Shown in pieces: positions 11,858-22,649 of a stretch of DNA of 64,000 nucleotides. Every line of letters begins with the position of its first letter. Positions within the stretch are counted from its first letter, which is position 1. This stretch comes from Bolinopsis microptera (Eukaryota; Ctenophora; Tentaculata; Lobata; Bolinopsidae): NCBI RefSeq assembly GCF_026151205.1, contig NC_087076.1, forward strand, positions 11,818,902-11,882,901. The letters are read 5' to 3'. The notes under the pieces were generated by a model that had not been told where the DNA came from, did not search any database, and was given only the letters and a program-made list of their open reading frames with translations. The translations under genes were made by a program, and so were the position numbers.

Positions 11858-14800
11858 TTATCTGTTAGAGAATATATTGGTGATATTCTCGATCAGTTGA
11901 TCAGTAGATGGTCTTTCAGAAGGCTCCACGACCAAACAGGACTTTATTAACTCTATGAATTTGTTCGAGTAGATACTGAAATTATTTAGTGAGTTGATAT
12001 ATAAGGAGGTTGAATTTTGAGTGTTTTACAGTTTGAGATTCAACATTTAAAAATTACTTAGAATTAAATACCGTGCCCATGAATTAAATATAAATTGCCA
12101 CATTATATCGAGGATTCCTGTCTCGAGGTCAGAAGAACTTTTATTCTCCAAGTATAATATAATTATATAATACATAATATATATATAATATATTTTTAAT
12201 ATATAATATGTATATAATATATATATTATATAGTACATATTATATATTATAAATATATTATATATATATATATATATATATTATGATTGGCTACTGGGAC
12301 ACGTCATACACACGGTTGGATTGTTAATTCGGTTGAAGTACCTTTACATCCATTATCACCATAATCTGAACATGATTTATTAAAAATTTGCAATATTGAA
12401 AACGAAAAATCTGAATAAACTAAATATATATATATATATAATATAAGTATAATATATAATATACAAATGTATAATATATGTATAATGACATTGTTTTACT
12501 CACTGTTCTTTTGGTACTCGTATTCTGCCACTCACTGCTGCAGTGGCGCTGCCGTCAAATGGACTCTCGCCTAACGAATTGGAGAGTTAATATGTCAAGG
12601 CAAAACAAAGTGATGTTAGTGAATCCTCATGATTCATCAGAGGGATGAATATTTTTATCTCCACCAACGATGACTAAAACTTGAAAAAATACGGCCAAGT
12701 ACTTGTAGTAAGGAGTTAAATGATTCTAAAAGGTAAAGTTAGCGCCGAATTAAATTTAATTGTGAGTATAAATAGAAAATTATACTTATTATTTTAGGAA
12801 ACTCACCAAAAGCGACAGCGAACATTGTACAACCGACACTCCAAATATCCACAGCCTCTGTAATAGTGCAATCCGAGGGCACCTGAAATTAGGAGTTTAT
12901 TACTACTGGCCCTTCGTTATAGAAGCGTATTATCTTAATCATATCTTAATTATGCTAATTATTCCTTTTTATTAAGTTACACTTTAAAATGATCAATTCT
13001 CAAACAAAAAATCGTTTGTTCTTGTCGATATACAATTCATTTAGATTCTTTACAGATTGACCTTGTAACAAATAAAACAAGCTGATGGCTGTAAAAATCG
13101 GCACATTATAAAACGGTAAAACTTAATCAACATTCAAATAACGACACAATAACTACTGTACCCAATTTAAACGATTTGCTCAGCAAGTTTTGCTAAAATC
13201 TTAATTATTATTGGACACGCATGAAATGAAGATTTTGAGAGAGAACATTATTTTCAGTGGTATTTCTAGTCTTAACTACCGAGTTGTCCTGAAGTGTGCC
13301 AGAAGCTTCCACAATCCACATCAAACCTGACGACTTAGATTAAATCAGACGTTTCCCTAAACATTTACAAATAACCTTCAATAGAATCATCCCAAGATAA
13401 TAATTAATAAACCAAAGAGGACAATTAAAAAACAATAAGAAGTTAGTATCTGTTTAAATATAAATCATCTTTTTTAATCAAAAATAAAAACGATTACGTA
13501 CACCTAAATAATATTACGTTATTATATCTATATTTTTATATATTATAAGACTATCAAATAAAAGTAGGAAGAAAGATATAACATTAAATACTAAACATTA
13601 TTTCGTTTAACCCCCGAAAGAACAGCGAGGAATTAGAGTAGAAAAATAAATAATTATGGAACTTTAATAATAATATTTAACAGCTTATTCGACTAAACAA
13701 CCATTAAGTTTTCACCACAACATTTATCGAGCGTCAATAATAACGGGACAAACAATTTGATGGCAAACGTTCCCTCTCGCGCGTTTCAGTACGGCTATCA
13801 GAGTATACAGCACCGTCTACTGAACATGCCAATTATCAACACAATTCAAGACCTTTTCAAGACAGGTAATCACCAAGAAAAACCCACCCAAACATCTCAA
13901 GAATAACAAAGCAGGCCCCAATTACTATTAATTACTCGCTAATTGGGCCAATTAGTAACCTCAATCCTCTTCATCTTCATCGTATTCCTGAGAAAACTCA
14001 GTTGCTTGGTTTTTAACGATCTCGTGATACTCCTCTATGTCGGCAGTATAAATTGCGTAAGCTTCACTATTAGCCGGTTTATCGAGATTAGGATCATCCA
14101 GCAGTCTCTGAGCTCCTAACAAAATGTCCCTAACTGTTATCTGGGGGTACCAGCCTTTATCTTCCTCTAGAAAAGACAGGGCAATAGTTCCTGATGGGAA
14201 CACGTTAGGGTGAAATATCTCAGGAACAAACCGGGCTCTAGGCGGACTATCAGGGTAGTTCATGCTGAACTCTAGGATTATATAATACTGACCCCCTTCC
14301 CAGGAGGTCCCCTCCACACCCGGTATGGAGCACTCCCAAAACAGATAGTTCATTGTACCGTCTAGGTTACTGACGGGTTTGGCTGCAAAGTCACGAGGGT
14401 GATTGTGTTTCCATTGCTGGTATTCTTCTGTAAGTCTGGATACAGCTATAGACATTTCCCTATCAAGAAGAGAGTTATTTTTAATAGTGTTATCATGAAC
14501 AGTGTAATTATTAATTCTAATGGCAAATAACAATTATTTCATGTGGCAAAATGGAGAGACACGTATAATTGCGATTCTCTTGTGAACAAACAATAGACTC
14601 GTCGTAGGATGGTTGCTCGAGTGTTGTACGAGATGTCAGGTTTCAACAGCAAGTGTATGTACATTATCTGTCTCACTGTCATCACAGTTGGGAATGTACA
14701 CATTAAAATATAATATCTATCAACATTAAGTATGAAATACGTAAACGATTAACACAGCAAACAGTTCTGATCAAGTGACATCTCAATCTAACAGATTCCA

Positions 14801-17165
14801 GACTAAAAAGATGCACAGTAGTTTTATCAACGCAACAACCGATAATAAATCGCACCGGGAAAATTCCCAAAATTAGGTGTCAGTTATTAGGACAAACCGG
14901 GATCCAGAGGTGACATATGACACCGGACAAGGTGCGGATAGGAAACCTCGCTAAGGCTGTAATTAGTACGTGGAACAGTTTATAATAATTTCATTATTAT
15001 CAAAAATTGTACATAACTCAGCGGTAATTAACACTCGTTTAGCAAATGATACAGATCGTGGTTTGCTGACGCTACAGTGTTTGGTTAACAAATCATGGTA
15101 TCCAGGATTACACACAACTCATCGGCCGTCACCACATATGGAGAAATGCTGGCTAAGTTGGGCTGGGGTCGCCAGGGGTCCCCATCTTAAAACCTGCCCC
15201 ATCATCCAAACATCTATCTAAAACATACCCAAATCAAATACACCCCCCCCCCCCCCCCCCCCCATTAAAAAAGTTGTAACAAGTAAGTTAACCTCAAAGA
15301 GTTCAGGAGCCCGGTAGGAGGAGGTGGAGTTAACAGCAGCAAGTTCCTGGAGAGCAACCGCCTCCTTTCTGCTGGAGATAGTGACCTGAGCCTCAGATAC
15401 ACTGCCCAAATCAGCTAACAACACCAGGTCACTGTCTGTCAGCATCATGTTTCCTGGCTGTAAGGGGTTCTGTCACAATCTTATCTCACGGACAACGCAT
15501 CAAGATACAATCCATTTTTCGCGCGCTGGTGAGTTTTGAAACTTAGGCAGATTGTGAGAGAAGATAAGGATAAGATAAGGAGATAAGGATATAATGTCTA
15601 TCAGAGTCTGATGTCCTTCACTTCCAGGCTACCTGACTTAGCTACCTCATATAATGTGAACTCATGCAGATATAATACTTATACCGTAGTTTCAGACTGA
15701 CCTTGATGTCCCTGTGAGCAAGTCCCCTGTTGTGGAAGGAAGCAGCAGCTTTACACAGCTGCACTGTCCAATCCAGGATCTGTTTCTCTGTCACGTGTCC
15801 CTTAGTTGTGAAGTTCCTCGTTAGAATGTCTTGAACACTTCCTTTCTGACAAATAGGTCTCATTCAAAGATCTGGGAATTAGTAGAAATTGTATCGCAAC
15901 AGCACATCACAAACAAGAAAATTGTTCTATCAGAACATTTTACAACTGTTCAACCAAAACTACCACCGCGCCTACTCCATCCAGTATTAACTCCTACACC
16001 AGCGTACGTACTTAGATCCGAACAGGTACACATAAAAAGTAGATATAACTAATTATATATAATTAGTTATACAATTAAAACCTTCATAAGAGGAAAGAGG
16101 AGGTAAGCCATCTTGTCTTGTCCGGCCTTGATCACATAGCAGTGATCCAATAGCTCCATAACGTGACTGCTGGTGACCTTCTTGTACGCGGACACCTCGC
16201 GTTCGATCGCTTCTTCCTGTTCCCTGCACTGCAACCTCACACATTTCTGTGGAACAAAAGGGTAAGATTATACAGAAATGTATAATATGTGTAATACTAA
16301 AGTAAGTAAGTAATTATACCGAGTTATGTGTACTATGTATATTATATCAGTGATACGGTTAGCTACCATCACAAAGTTGGAATCCAAGTTAAATGGAAAT
16401 AAACTCTGGTTAAAATAAGCTGTAGATGGGTAACGTGACGTCGACTAAGTGCAACTTTGGAATTTATAAAAAAGACCCACCCACCCCCTTCGCGGTACTA
16501 ACTGTTTTTTCGGATAATATTTAGGACACCCACCAGGGACAAAATGAGGGGGTTTTTTTGTTTTCAATGCAATCGAATTAGATAAAAAGTTACAAAAAAA
16601 GGAAAATGTTTTTAAGAAACCCAAAAAAAAGGAAAAAAAGCCTCAAAACCCCAATTAGAGGAAAAATGGGTTTTTTTGGGGTTGGACACCCCCCTTAGTA
16701 CCATGTACTAACTGTTTTTCTGGGAAATGAGCAGCAGATCCACGACTTAGTATACAAGTGCTAACTGCGTTTTGGAAGAAAATATGACCCACCCCCCACG
16801 TCACGTAAGATTCTGACTTTATGATCCCCCCCCCCCCCCCCCCAATATTTAAAAAACGTTTATATATTTCTCACCAATGCATAGCGTTGGTTGGAGCGGT
16901 CTCTTACTTCTACGACAAACGCGTAACCTAAAAATGGTTTAATCGTTATAATATTATAATAAGATAGATTGATAATGCAATCATAATCAAATAGTTGCTG
17001 ATTCAAATTCAAATTCGAGACAAATTGTTAGAACAAATTAACAAAAAACAACCAGGCCTCATCACTAAACGTACCGCCTTCCCCGATAGTTTTTACTTCG
17101 GTAAACTTCTTGCCGTTTATCCTGTACGACTTGCCAGGTCCAAGACAGGAGGAGAGACACTTCAT
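11858..17165 (-). CDS. STK16: STK16-like serine/threonine kinase (8 exons)
   Basis: Exons (5' to 3' on minus): 17165-17075, 16927-16875, 16246-16082, 15845-15702, 15457-15293, 12882-12807, 12570-12504, 11975-11858. All joins keep frame, giving 292 residues against about 305 in human STK16. In order it shows the glycine loop TIGEGGYAFV (split by intron 1), YALK with the ATP-binding lysine, HRDIKPGN in the catalytic loop, ADLGS (the DLG form typical of STK16), SYRAPELFE, AVDIWSVGC and AFGESPFD. The family (NAK kinases) is lipid-anchored at the Golgi and acts in secretion and actin control. The N-terminus MKCLSSCLG keeps cysteines that could be palmitoylated but lacks the Gly2 used for myristoylation in vertebrate STK16. 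Intron 5 hosts the UBC9-like gene. Exon 1 lies inside a tandem duplication, so an orphan copy sits at 21.4 kb. Confidence 0.88.
12130..12480. repeat. AT-dinucleotide-rich tracts in STK16 intron 7
   Basis: Runs of (TA)n and (ATAATAT)n at about 12165-12285 and 12423-12480 within the intron between exons 12504-12570 and 11858-11975. They are low-complexity and have no coding meaning. Confidence 0.75.
13961..14455 (-). CDS. UBC9-like E2-fold protein lacking the catalytic cysteine
   Basis: An intronless 164-residue ORF nested in STK16 intron 5, same strand. It aligns end to end with SUMO E2 UBC9 (158 aa): NLDGTMNYLFWECSIPG, TSWEGGQYY, the FHPN motif, LEEDKGWYPQITVRDILLG and SEAYAIY. The start at 14455 gives MSIAVSRL, like UBC9's MSGIALSRL. 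The active-site segment is PSGTIALSF where UBC9 has PSGTVCLSI: Cys93 is replaced by Ala92. Two other catalytic-pocket residues also change (Tyr87 to Phe86, Asp127 to Lys126). Asn85 of HPN and the backside His20 equivalent remain. The tail is acidic (EYDEDEED). It therefore should not form a SUMO thioester. A retrocopy that took on a non-catalytic, UEV-like role is an inference. A preserved full-length frame argues against simple decay. Confidence 0.85.
   Translation of the reverse strand: MSIAVSRLTEEYQQWKHNHPRDFAAKPVSNLDGTMNYLFWECSIPGVEGTSWEGGQYYIILEFSMNYPDSPPRARFVPEIFHPNVFPSGTIALSFLEEDKGWYPQITVRDILLGAQRLLDDPNLDKPANSEAYAIYTADIEEYHEIVKNQATEFSQEYDEDEED
15242..15263 (+). repeat. Poly(C) tract in STK16 intron
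   Basis: A run of about 22 C just 3' (minus strand) of the exon ending at 15293. Another C run lies at 16826-16843 next to exon 2. Run lengths in such homopolymers are unreliable in assemblies. Confidence 0.8.
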
Positions 17166-17236
17166 GTCATATCAAGAACTGTAGGAGACATTTAGGAAAA
17201 GTTTGACTGCCACATTGAGACATTGACTGCTCATAC

Positions 17237-17398
17237 GGGTCGTCCACATATAACGTAATCAGCCGAGGGGCCGGGGGTTCCCCAAATGATTACGCTAGTG
17301 TAATTTTGACACAATAGATATACGTGTAAAACTGATTACGGAGGAGGGAGGGGGTTACAAATTGTCCAAAAAGTGATTACGTAATATGTGAACGACCC
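17237..17398. mobile_element. Short MITE between STK16 and ARMC8 (unit 1 copy)
   Basis: A 162-bp element with roughly 25-bp terminal inverted repeats beginning GGGTCGTCCACATATAACGT, paired with a right end that differs at two positions. It lies just upstream of STK16 exon 1. It is duplicated with the host segment at 21520-21681. Confidence 0.65.
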
Positions 17399-18331
17399 CT
17401 AATGGTCGGGTCCAATGTAGATTGTGAATTTCCAATTAGAGTTAGAATTTTTCCCCGAGGTATTTGGGCGAGAATGGTGTCGACACTACAGTTTTTGTGG
17501 GTTCAAACATATTTTCAAAAAACCATCATCACAAAACTTCACATAGAAATTCACTAATAAATAAAATGTAAACTCAGAAAAGGCGTCTAAACAAAGAGCT
17601 ACGTAATCATGAAGTTGTTAGGTACATCTGAACATGAAAGCAATTTACGAAATCGAACATCTTTCAATCAATTTGACCATATAATAAGGAATAGGAGGTA
17701 AGAAAAATTGTCTGTTTCAAACAACAGAGTGTTTGAATAAACATAAGGCAGATTTAAAAGTTTCAAGAAAAAGGCTGAATGAAGAAAATCAGATTGTACT
17801 GTATTTGATTAATCATAATCTGTGCGAGACTTCAAAGTCCCTAAATGTCTTATATTAGTGAATTTTGCATAGCATGAGTTACGAGTCCTGTTACATCGTG
17901 TAAGTAACATTGCTTGAGTTACGATTTGTGTAACCATGGAAACAAACCATCATACAAAATGTTTTAAAACAAACCCAGTCTAAAAGCTACTTATCATTAA
18001 ACTGAAGAAAAAAACAACTTAACATTCAAGTTCATTAACTGAAACACTTTCGCGGTACTCCACTCTAAAACCACACAAATCACAGTCTTCAATCTCAATT
18101 GGTTCCGTTTAATGATTATAAACAACCGGTTTAGAGATTATAAACAACCGGTTTAGTGATTATAAACAACAAGTTTCGGACTTATCTTATACAAGTATCA
18201 GTTTTCAATTAATCAAGCCATGTAATGGTATCTGATTGTTGAGTCTGTCTTACTATTCTCCCAACAGCGCAACTCTAAATCTCTGACTCTCCTATCTGAT
18301 TTCTCTCTTTCACAAACTGTGGTTGATCTCA

Positions 18332-18360
18332 GGATGACGTCATCGTGATGACGTCACATC
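18332..18360. promoter_or_regulatory. Paired CRE-type sites plus E-box between ARMC8 and STK16
   Basis: Two full TGACGTCA palindromes 11 bp apart, followed by TCACGTGA, immediately 3' of the ARMC8 stop and about 1.2 kb upstream of the STK16 start. They match CREB/ATF and bHLH consensus sites. Their position could serve the ARMC8 3' UTR or a distal STK16 promoter; function is inferred from sequence only. An identical copy lies at 22615-22643. Confidence 0.4.
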
Positions 18361-18366
18361 ACGTGA

Positions 18367-21346
18367 CTATTGGAAGTACTGCAGAGCTATCTTGGCTCTG
18401 TCTGCTACCTCTGGTCGGGCTCCCAGCAGTGACTGCAGCTCCTTGAAGTGGCCCATTTCCTTGAGCTTGTTCTGCCGGTCCAGACATCCACTGTCTTCGC
18501 TCTTTACTAGATGTGTGATACACGTAGTTGCTGCTATCTAGATTAACATTCGGTCAGCAAATGAAATATTGTTAGAATCAGACCGTGGAGAACAATGTTA
18601 AAACAATAAAAATAATTAGATGTAAAATATTTTAATTAACATAATAATATAGCTATCAGCGTGACAAAGTAAACGATGTTATCGTCCAACTTAAAGTTTC
18701 ATGTGGATGTGTGAACAACAATCTTCAGTTGAGCAATCTTAGTTGAGCACTTTGCTGAAAGGAGAAATAAACACGCTTGTAATAACATTATATCTATATA
18801 GTTCACAGACCTGTAACTGGCTGTTGAGATGAGAAAGGAACCTCAAGAGACAGAGCATAAGATCGTCTCTCTCTGTCAGGAGATCCTTGGCAATGTGCCC
18901 GGTGGCGATGTTGATGAATACACACAGAACTTGTTCCTGCTCCTCATCACTCCACTTGTCACTGTTAGTCAGGATTGGGACAAGTGTCTTCAGAACTTCT
19001 CTCCCGTGCGATGTCATTATCCTGTGGGGTAGTGTCACGTGTAAAAGTGAGGTAGTGTCACGTGTTATAGTGGGGTAGTGTCACGTGTTATAGAGGTAGT
19101 GTCAGCTGTGTCACGTGTTATAGTGAGGTAGTGTCACGTGTTATAGTGAGGTAGTGTCACGTGTTATAGTGGGGTAGTGTCACGTGTTATAGTGAGGTAG
19201 TGTCACGTGTTATAGTGAGGTAGTGTCACGTGTTATAGTGAGGTAGTGTCACGTGTTATAGTGGGGTAGTGTCACGTGTTATAGTGGGGTAGTGTCACGC
19301 GTTATAGTGGGGTATTATCACGTGTTATAGTGAGGTAGTGTCACATGTTATAGTGACTAGTGAGGTAGTGTCACGTGTTATAGTGGGGTAGTGTCACGCG
19401 TTATAGTGGGCTAGTGTCACTGTTATAGTGGGGTAGTGTCACGTGTTATAGTGAGGTAGTGTCACGTGTTATAGTGAGGTAGTGTCACGTGTTATAGTGA
19501 GGTAGTGTCACGTGTTATAGTGAGGTAGTGTCACGTGTTATAGTGGGGTATTATCACGTGTTATAGTGGGTTAGTGTCACGTGTTATAGTGGGTTAGTGT
19601 CACGTGTTATAGTGGGCTAGTGTCACGTGTTATAGTGAGGTAGTGTCACGTGTTATAGTGAGGTAGTGTCACGTGTTATAGTGAGGTAGTGTCACGTGTT
19701 ATAGTGGGGTAGTGTCACGTGTTATAGTGAGGTAGTGTCACATGTTATAGTGAGGTAGTGTCACGTGTTATAGTGAGGTAGTGTCACGTGTTATAGTGAG
19801 GTAGTGTCACGTGGTATAGTGTAGAAGTCGCTTCATAAGTTCGCATGATCAACATATAGGGTTCGATCACCAGATAAAGTTAAAAAATAAAGTGTAGCAA
19901 ATAGAAGTAGAGAAGTAAATTACCTGTCAACTTCATCTGGGTCACAGAGTATATTTCGGAGTAAACCAAGTGCCTTTATCTTTAATTTCGGACAGTCGTC
20001 CTCAACTGTCTCCAGTATTTGGAGAACCCCAAACTAAAGTGGAGGGAATAGTTCAGTGGAATTCCTGGAATCAGTTTTTGGGTATTGAGAATGCGAATGT
20101 TATGCTCAGTGAAACATTATTTGTCTGTAATTTGACTGACGTGCGAGAGGATTTTAGATCGGAGATCAGAGTTAGCTTTGTAAGTGATGTTCATCAGAGC
20201 CCACACCCCGTTCAGTTTAACTTCATCGTCGGAGTTAAGGACCAGCTTTGAGAGCAGCTCCACTGTTCCTTCTTGTTCCAACAGGATCTCCTAAGGAGTT
20301 AAGTATTATGTTGACATATCATAACATTGGAGGAACCAGGAGGAAAATGAGTAGAGGGAAAATGAGTAGAGGGACAGAACAAATTTGCAAATTGTCATAC
20401 TCTGAAAATTTAGGGCTAATAGTAATATGTATAACAGGTTCTATTTAGTCTTACCTTGCTGGGTGAGAAATCAAGTAGGAGGTTACAGAGGGTTCTAGAG
20501 GAAGTCCTGACGAGCTCATCATCGTCAGTCTTAATGAGTTTGAGGAGTGGTTGCCACACTTCTGCGTCCAGTAGGTTGGTCCTCAGCTGTTTTACAGATC
20601 GTGACAAGGAGTGAAGACAGGACAGCGCTGCTACTTGTACCTGAACCATTATATTTATCAGTTAAAGTTGTTAAACTAATATCGTTATTTAAACAATCAT
20701 AACTATATAAGAGCTTAAGAGGTATATATGGTAAAGGGAATCATGGAACAAAAATGTTTTCGGAGCTCGCTTATGCACATTACTAAAATTATAAACAGTT
20801 CACATGATCCTACCTCCAGACTGTCGTCTTGTAAACCAAACTTCAGATGGGATATAATATTCTCCCCCTCAATGATGCTCTTTCTGATGTCCTCCTGCGT
20901 CTCACCCAACGCTGCAAACGCTTTAAAAGCAGCAGCTCTCAGTCGAGGAGAAAACTCAGGATCCTTGCTGGCGATGAAGAACCTGCTGAGTCCCCTCATC
21001 AGATGTTGTGAGTAGGAAGCCCACAGCTGTAACTCAGAATTCTGTTCGATCAGTTCATGAAGGAGATTAGCTCCGATGTGCTTGATGGCGATATCCTCTG
21101 AAAGACAGAGGTACACTATAGTGTCCAGAATCTGAGTTTTAGATCTCTCCTCGTTGATAGCTCCCAATCTGAAGAGGTTGGTAAGACACTTGGCCGCGTT
21201 ATACTGCACCAGAATATACTTATCTCTTCTCATAAGCTTGAACAGTCTCTTCACCAGTTTCTCATTACCTGCTACCTCCTGTGCCACAAAGTGATTGTCA
21301 TAAGACAGCTCTGATAGACAAAACAAGCCAGCCAGGTTAGACTGAG
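18367..21346 (-). pseudogene. 5'-truncated duplicate of ARMC8 (exons 3 partial to 8)
   Basis: Carries copies of ARMC8 exon 3 (only 20814-21346), exon 4 (20455-20640), exon 5 (20141-20290), exon 6 (19924-20033), exon 7 (18811-19021) and exon 8 (18367-18537). All reading frames and splice sites are intact as far as read. It lacks exons 1-2, the first two-fifths of exon 3 and the exon 3 acceptor. Exon 3 is instead joined directly to STK16 intron 1 sequence. It could be spliced only as extra downstream exons of the full gene or from the orphan STK16 promoter. Exon 4 begins in phase 0 whereas STK16 exon 1 ends in phase 1, so a direct splice between them would be out of frame. Confidence 0.88.
19022..19826. 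repeat. 23-bp minisatellite with CACGTG core, array 1
   Basis: Roughly 34 tandem units of GTGAGGTAGTGTCACGTGTT plus ATA, with variants (GGGG for GAGG, CACGCG for CACGTG, TATTATC for TAGTGTC). Nearly every unit contains the palindromic E-box CACGTG. It lies in the intron between ARMC8 exons 6 and 7 of the truncated copy. Confidence 0.92.
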
Positions 21347-21357
21347 AGTAAACGTAC

Positions 21358-21448
21358 CGCCTTCCCCGATAGTTTTTACTTCGGTAAACTTCTTGCCGTT
21401 TATCCTGTACGACTTGCCAGGTCCAAGACAGGAGGAGAGACACTTCAT
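21358..21448 (-). pseudogene. Orphan copy of STK16 exon 1
   Basis: Identical to the first coding exon of STK16 (ATG at 21448, MKCLSSCLG to TIGEG), with the same donor. Its proper downstream exons are absent: the next sequence on the minus strand is the truncated ARMC8 exon 3. Its upstream region (presumed STK16 promoter) is also duplicated, so it may still be transcribed. Read-through from its ATG into ARMC8 exon 3 is not in the ARMC8 frame. Confidence 0.85.
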
Positions 21449-22649
21449 GTCATATCAAGAACTGTAGGAGACATTTAGGAAAAGTTTGACTGCCACATTG
21501 AGACATTGACTGCTCATACGGGTCGTCCACATATAACGTAATCAGCCGAGGGGCCGGGGGTTCCCCAAATGATTACGCTAGTGTAATTTTGACACAATAG
21601 ATATACGTGTAAAACTGATTACGGAGGAGGGAGGGGGTTACAAATTGTCCAAAAAGTGATTACGTAATATGTGAACGACCCCTAATGGTCGGGTCCAATG
21701 TAGATTGTGAATTTCCAATTAGAGTTAGAATTTTTCCCCGAGGTATTTGGGCGAGAATGGTGTCGACACTACAGTTTTTGTGGGTTCAAACATATTTTCA
21801 AAAAACCATCATCACAAAACTTCACATAGAAATTCACTAATAAATAAAATGTAAACTCAGAAAAGGCGTCTAAACAAAGAGCTACGTAATCATGAAGTTG
21901 TTAGGTACATCTGAACATGAAAGCAATTTACGAAATCGAACATCTTTCAATCAATTTGACCATATAATAAGGAATAGGAGGTAAGAAAAATTGTCTGTTT
22001 CAAACAACAGAGTGTTTGAATAAACATAAGGCAGATTTAAAAGTTTCAAGAAAAAGGCTGAATGAAGAAAATCAGATTGTACTGTATTTGATTAATCATA
22101 ATCTGTGCGAGACTTCAAAGTCCCTAAATGTCTTATATTAGTGAATTTTGCATAGCATGAGTTACGAGTCCTGTTACATCGTGTAAGTAACATTGCTTGA
22201 GTTACGATTTGTGTAACCATGGAAACAAACCATCATACAAAATGTTTTAAAACAAACCCAGTCTAAAAGCTACTTATCATTAAACTGAAGAAAAAAACAA
22301 CTTAACATTCAAGTTCATTAACTGAAACACTTTCGCGGTACTCCACTCTAAAACCACACAAATCACAGTCTTCAATCTCAATTGGTTCCGTTTAATGATT
22401 ATAAACAACCGGTTTAGAGATTATAAACAACCGGTTTAGTGATTATAAACAACAAGTTTCGGACTTATCTTATACAAGTATCAGTTTTCAATTAATCAAG
22501 CCATGTAATGGTATCTGATTGTTGAGTCTGTCTTACTATTCTCCCAACAGCGCAACTCTAAATCTCTGACTCTCCTATCTGATTTCTCTCTTTCACAAAC
22601 TGTGGTTGATCTCAGGATGACGTCATCGTGATGACGTCACATCACGTGA

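Larger units (their letters stand above)
17066..21346. repeat. Tandem duplication, unit 1 (STK16 exon 1 to mid ARMC8 exon 3)
   Basis: This segment is repeated head-to-tail as 21349-25836. The offset is 4283 bp before the internal 23-bp array and 4490 bp after it; the difference of 207 bp equals nine 23-bp units. Outside the array the copies look identical wherever compared. The left edge is in STK16 intron 1, nine bases past the exon 1 donor. The right edge is inside ARMC8 exon 3, where unit 1 breaks off after TTAGACTGAG and unit 2 continues into the rest of the exon. Confidence 0.95.

Noticed and set aside
20248-20448. Small plus-strand frames repeated at 24738-24938 (and others duplicated in both units)
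   Set aside because: They are antisense shadows of ARMC8 exons and introns copied by the tandem duplication.
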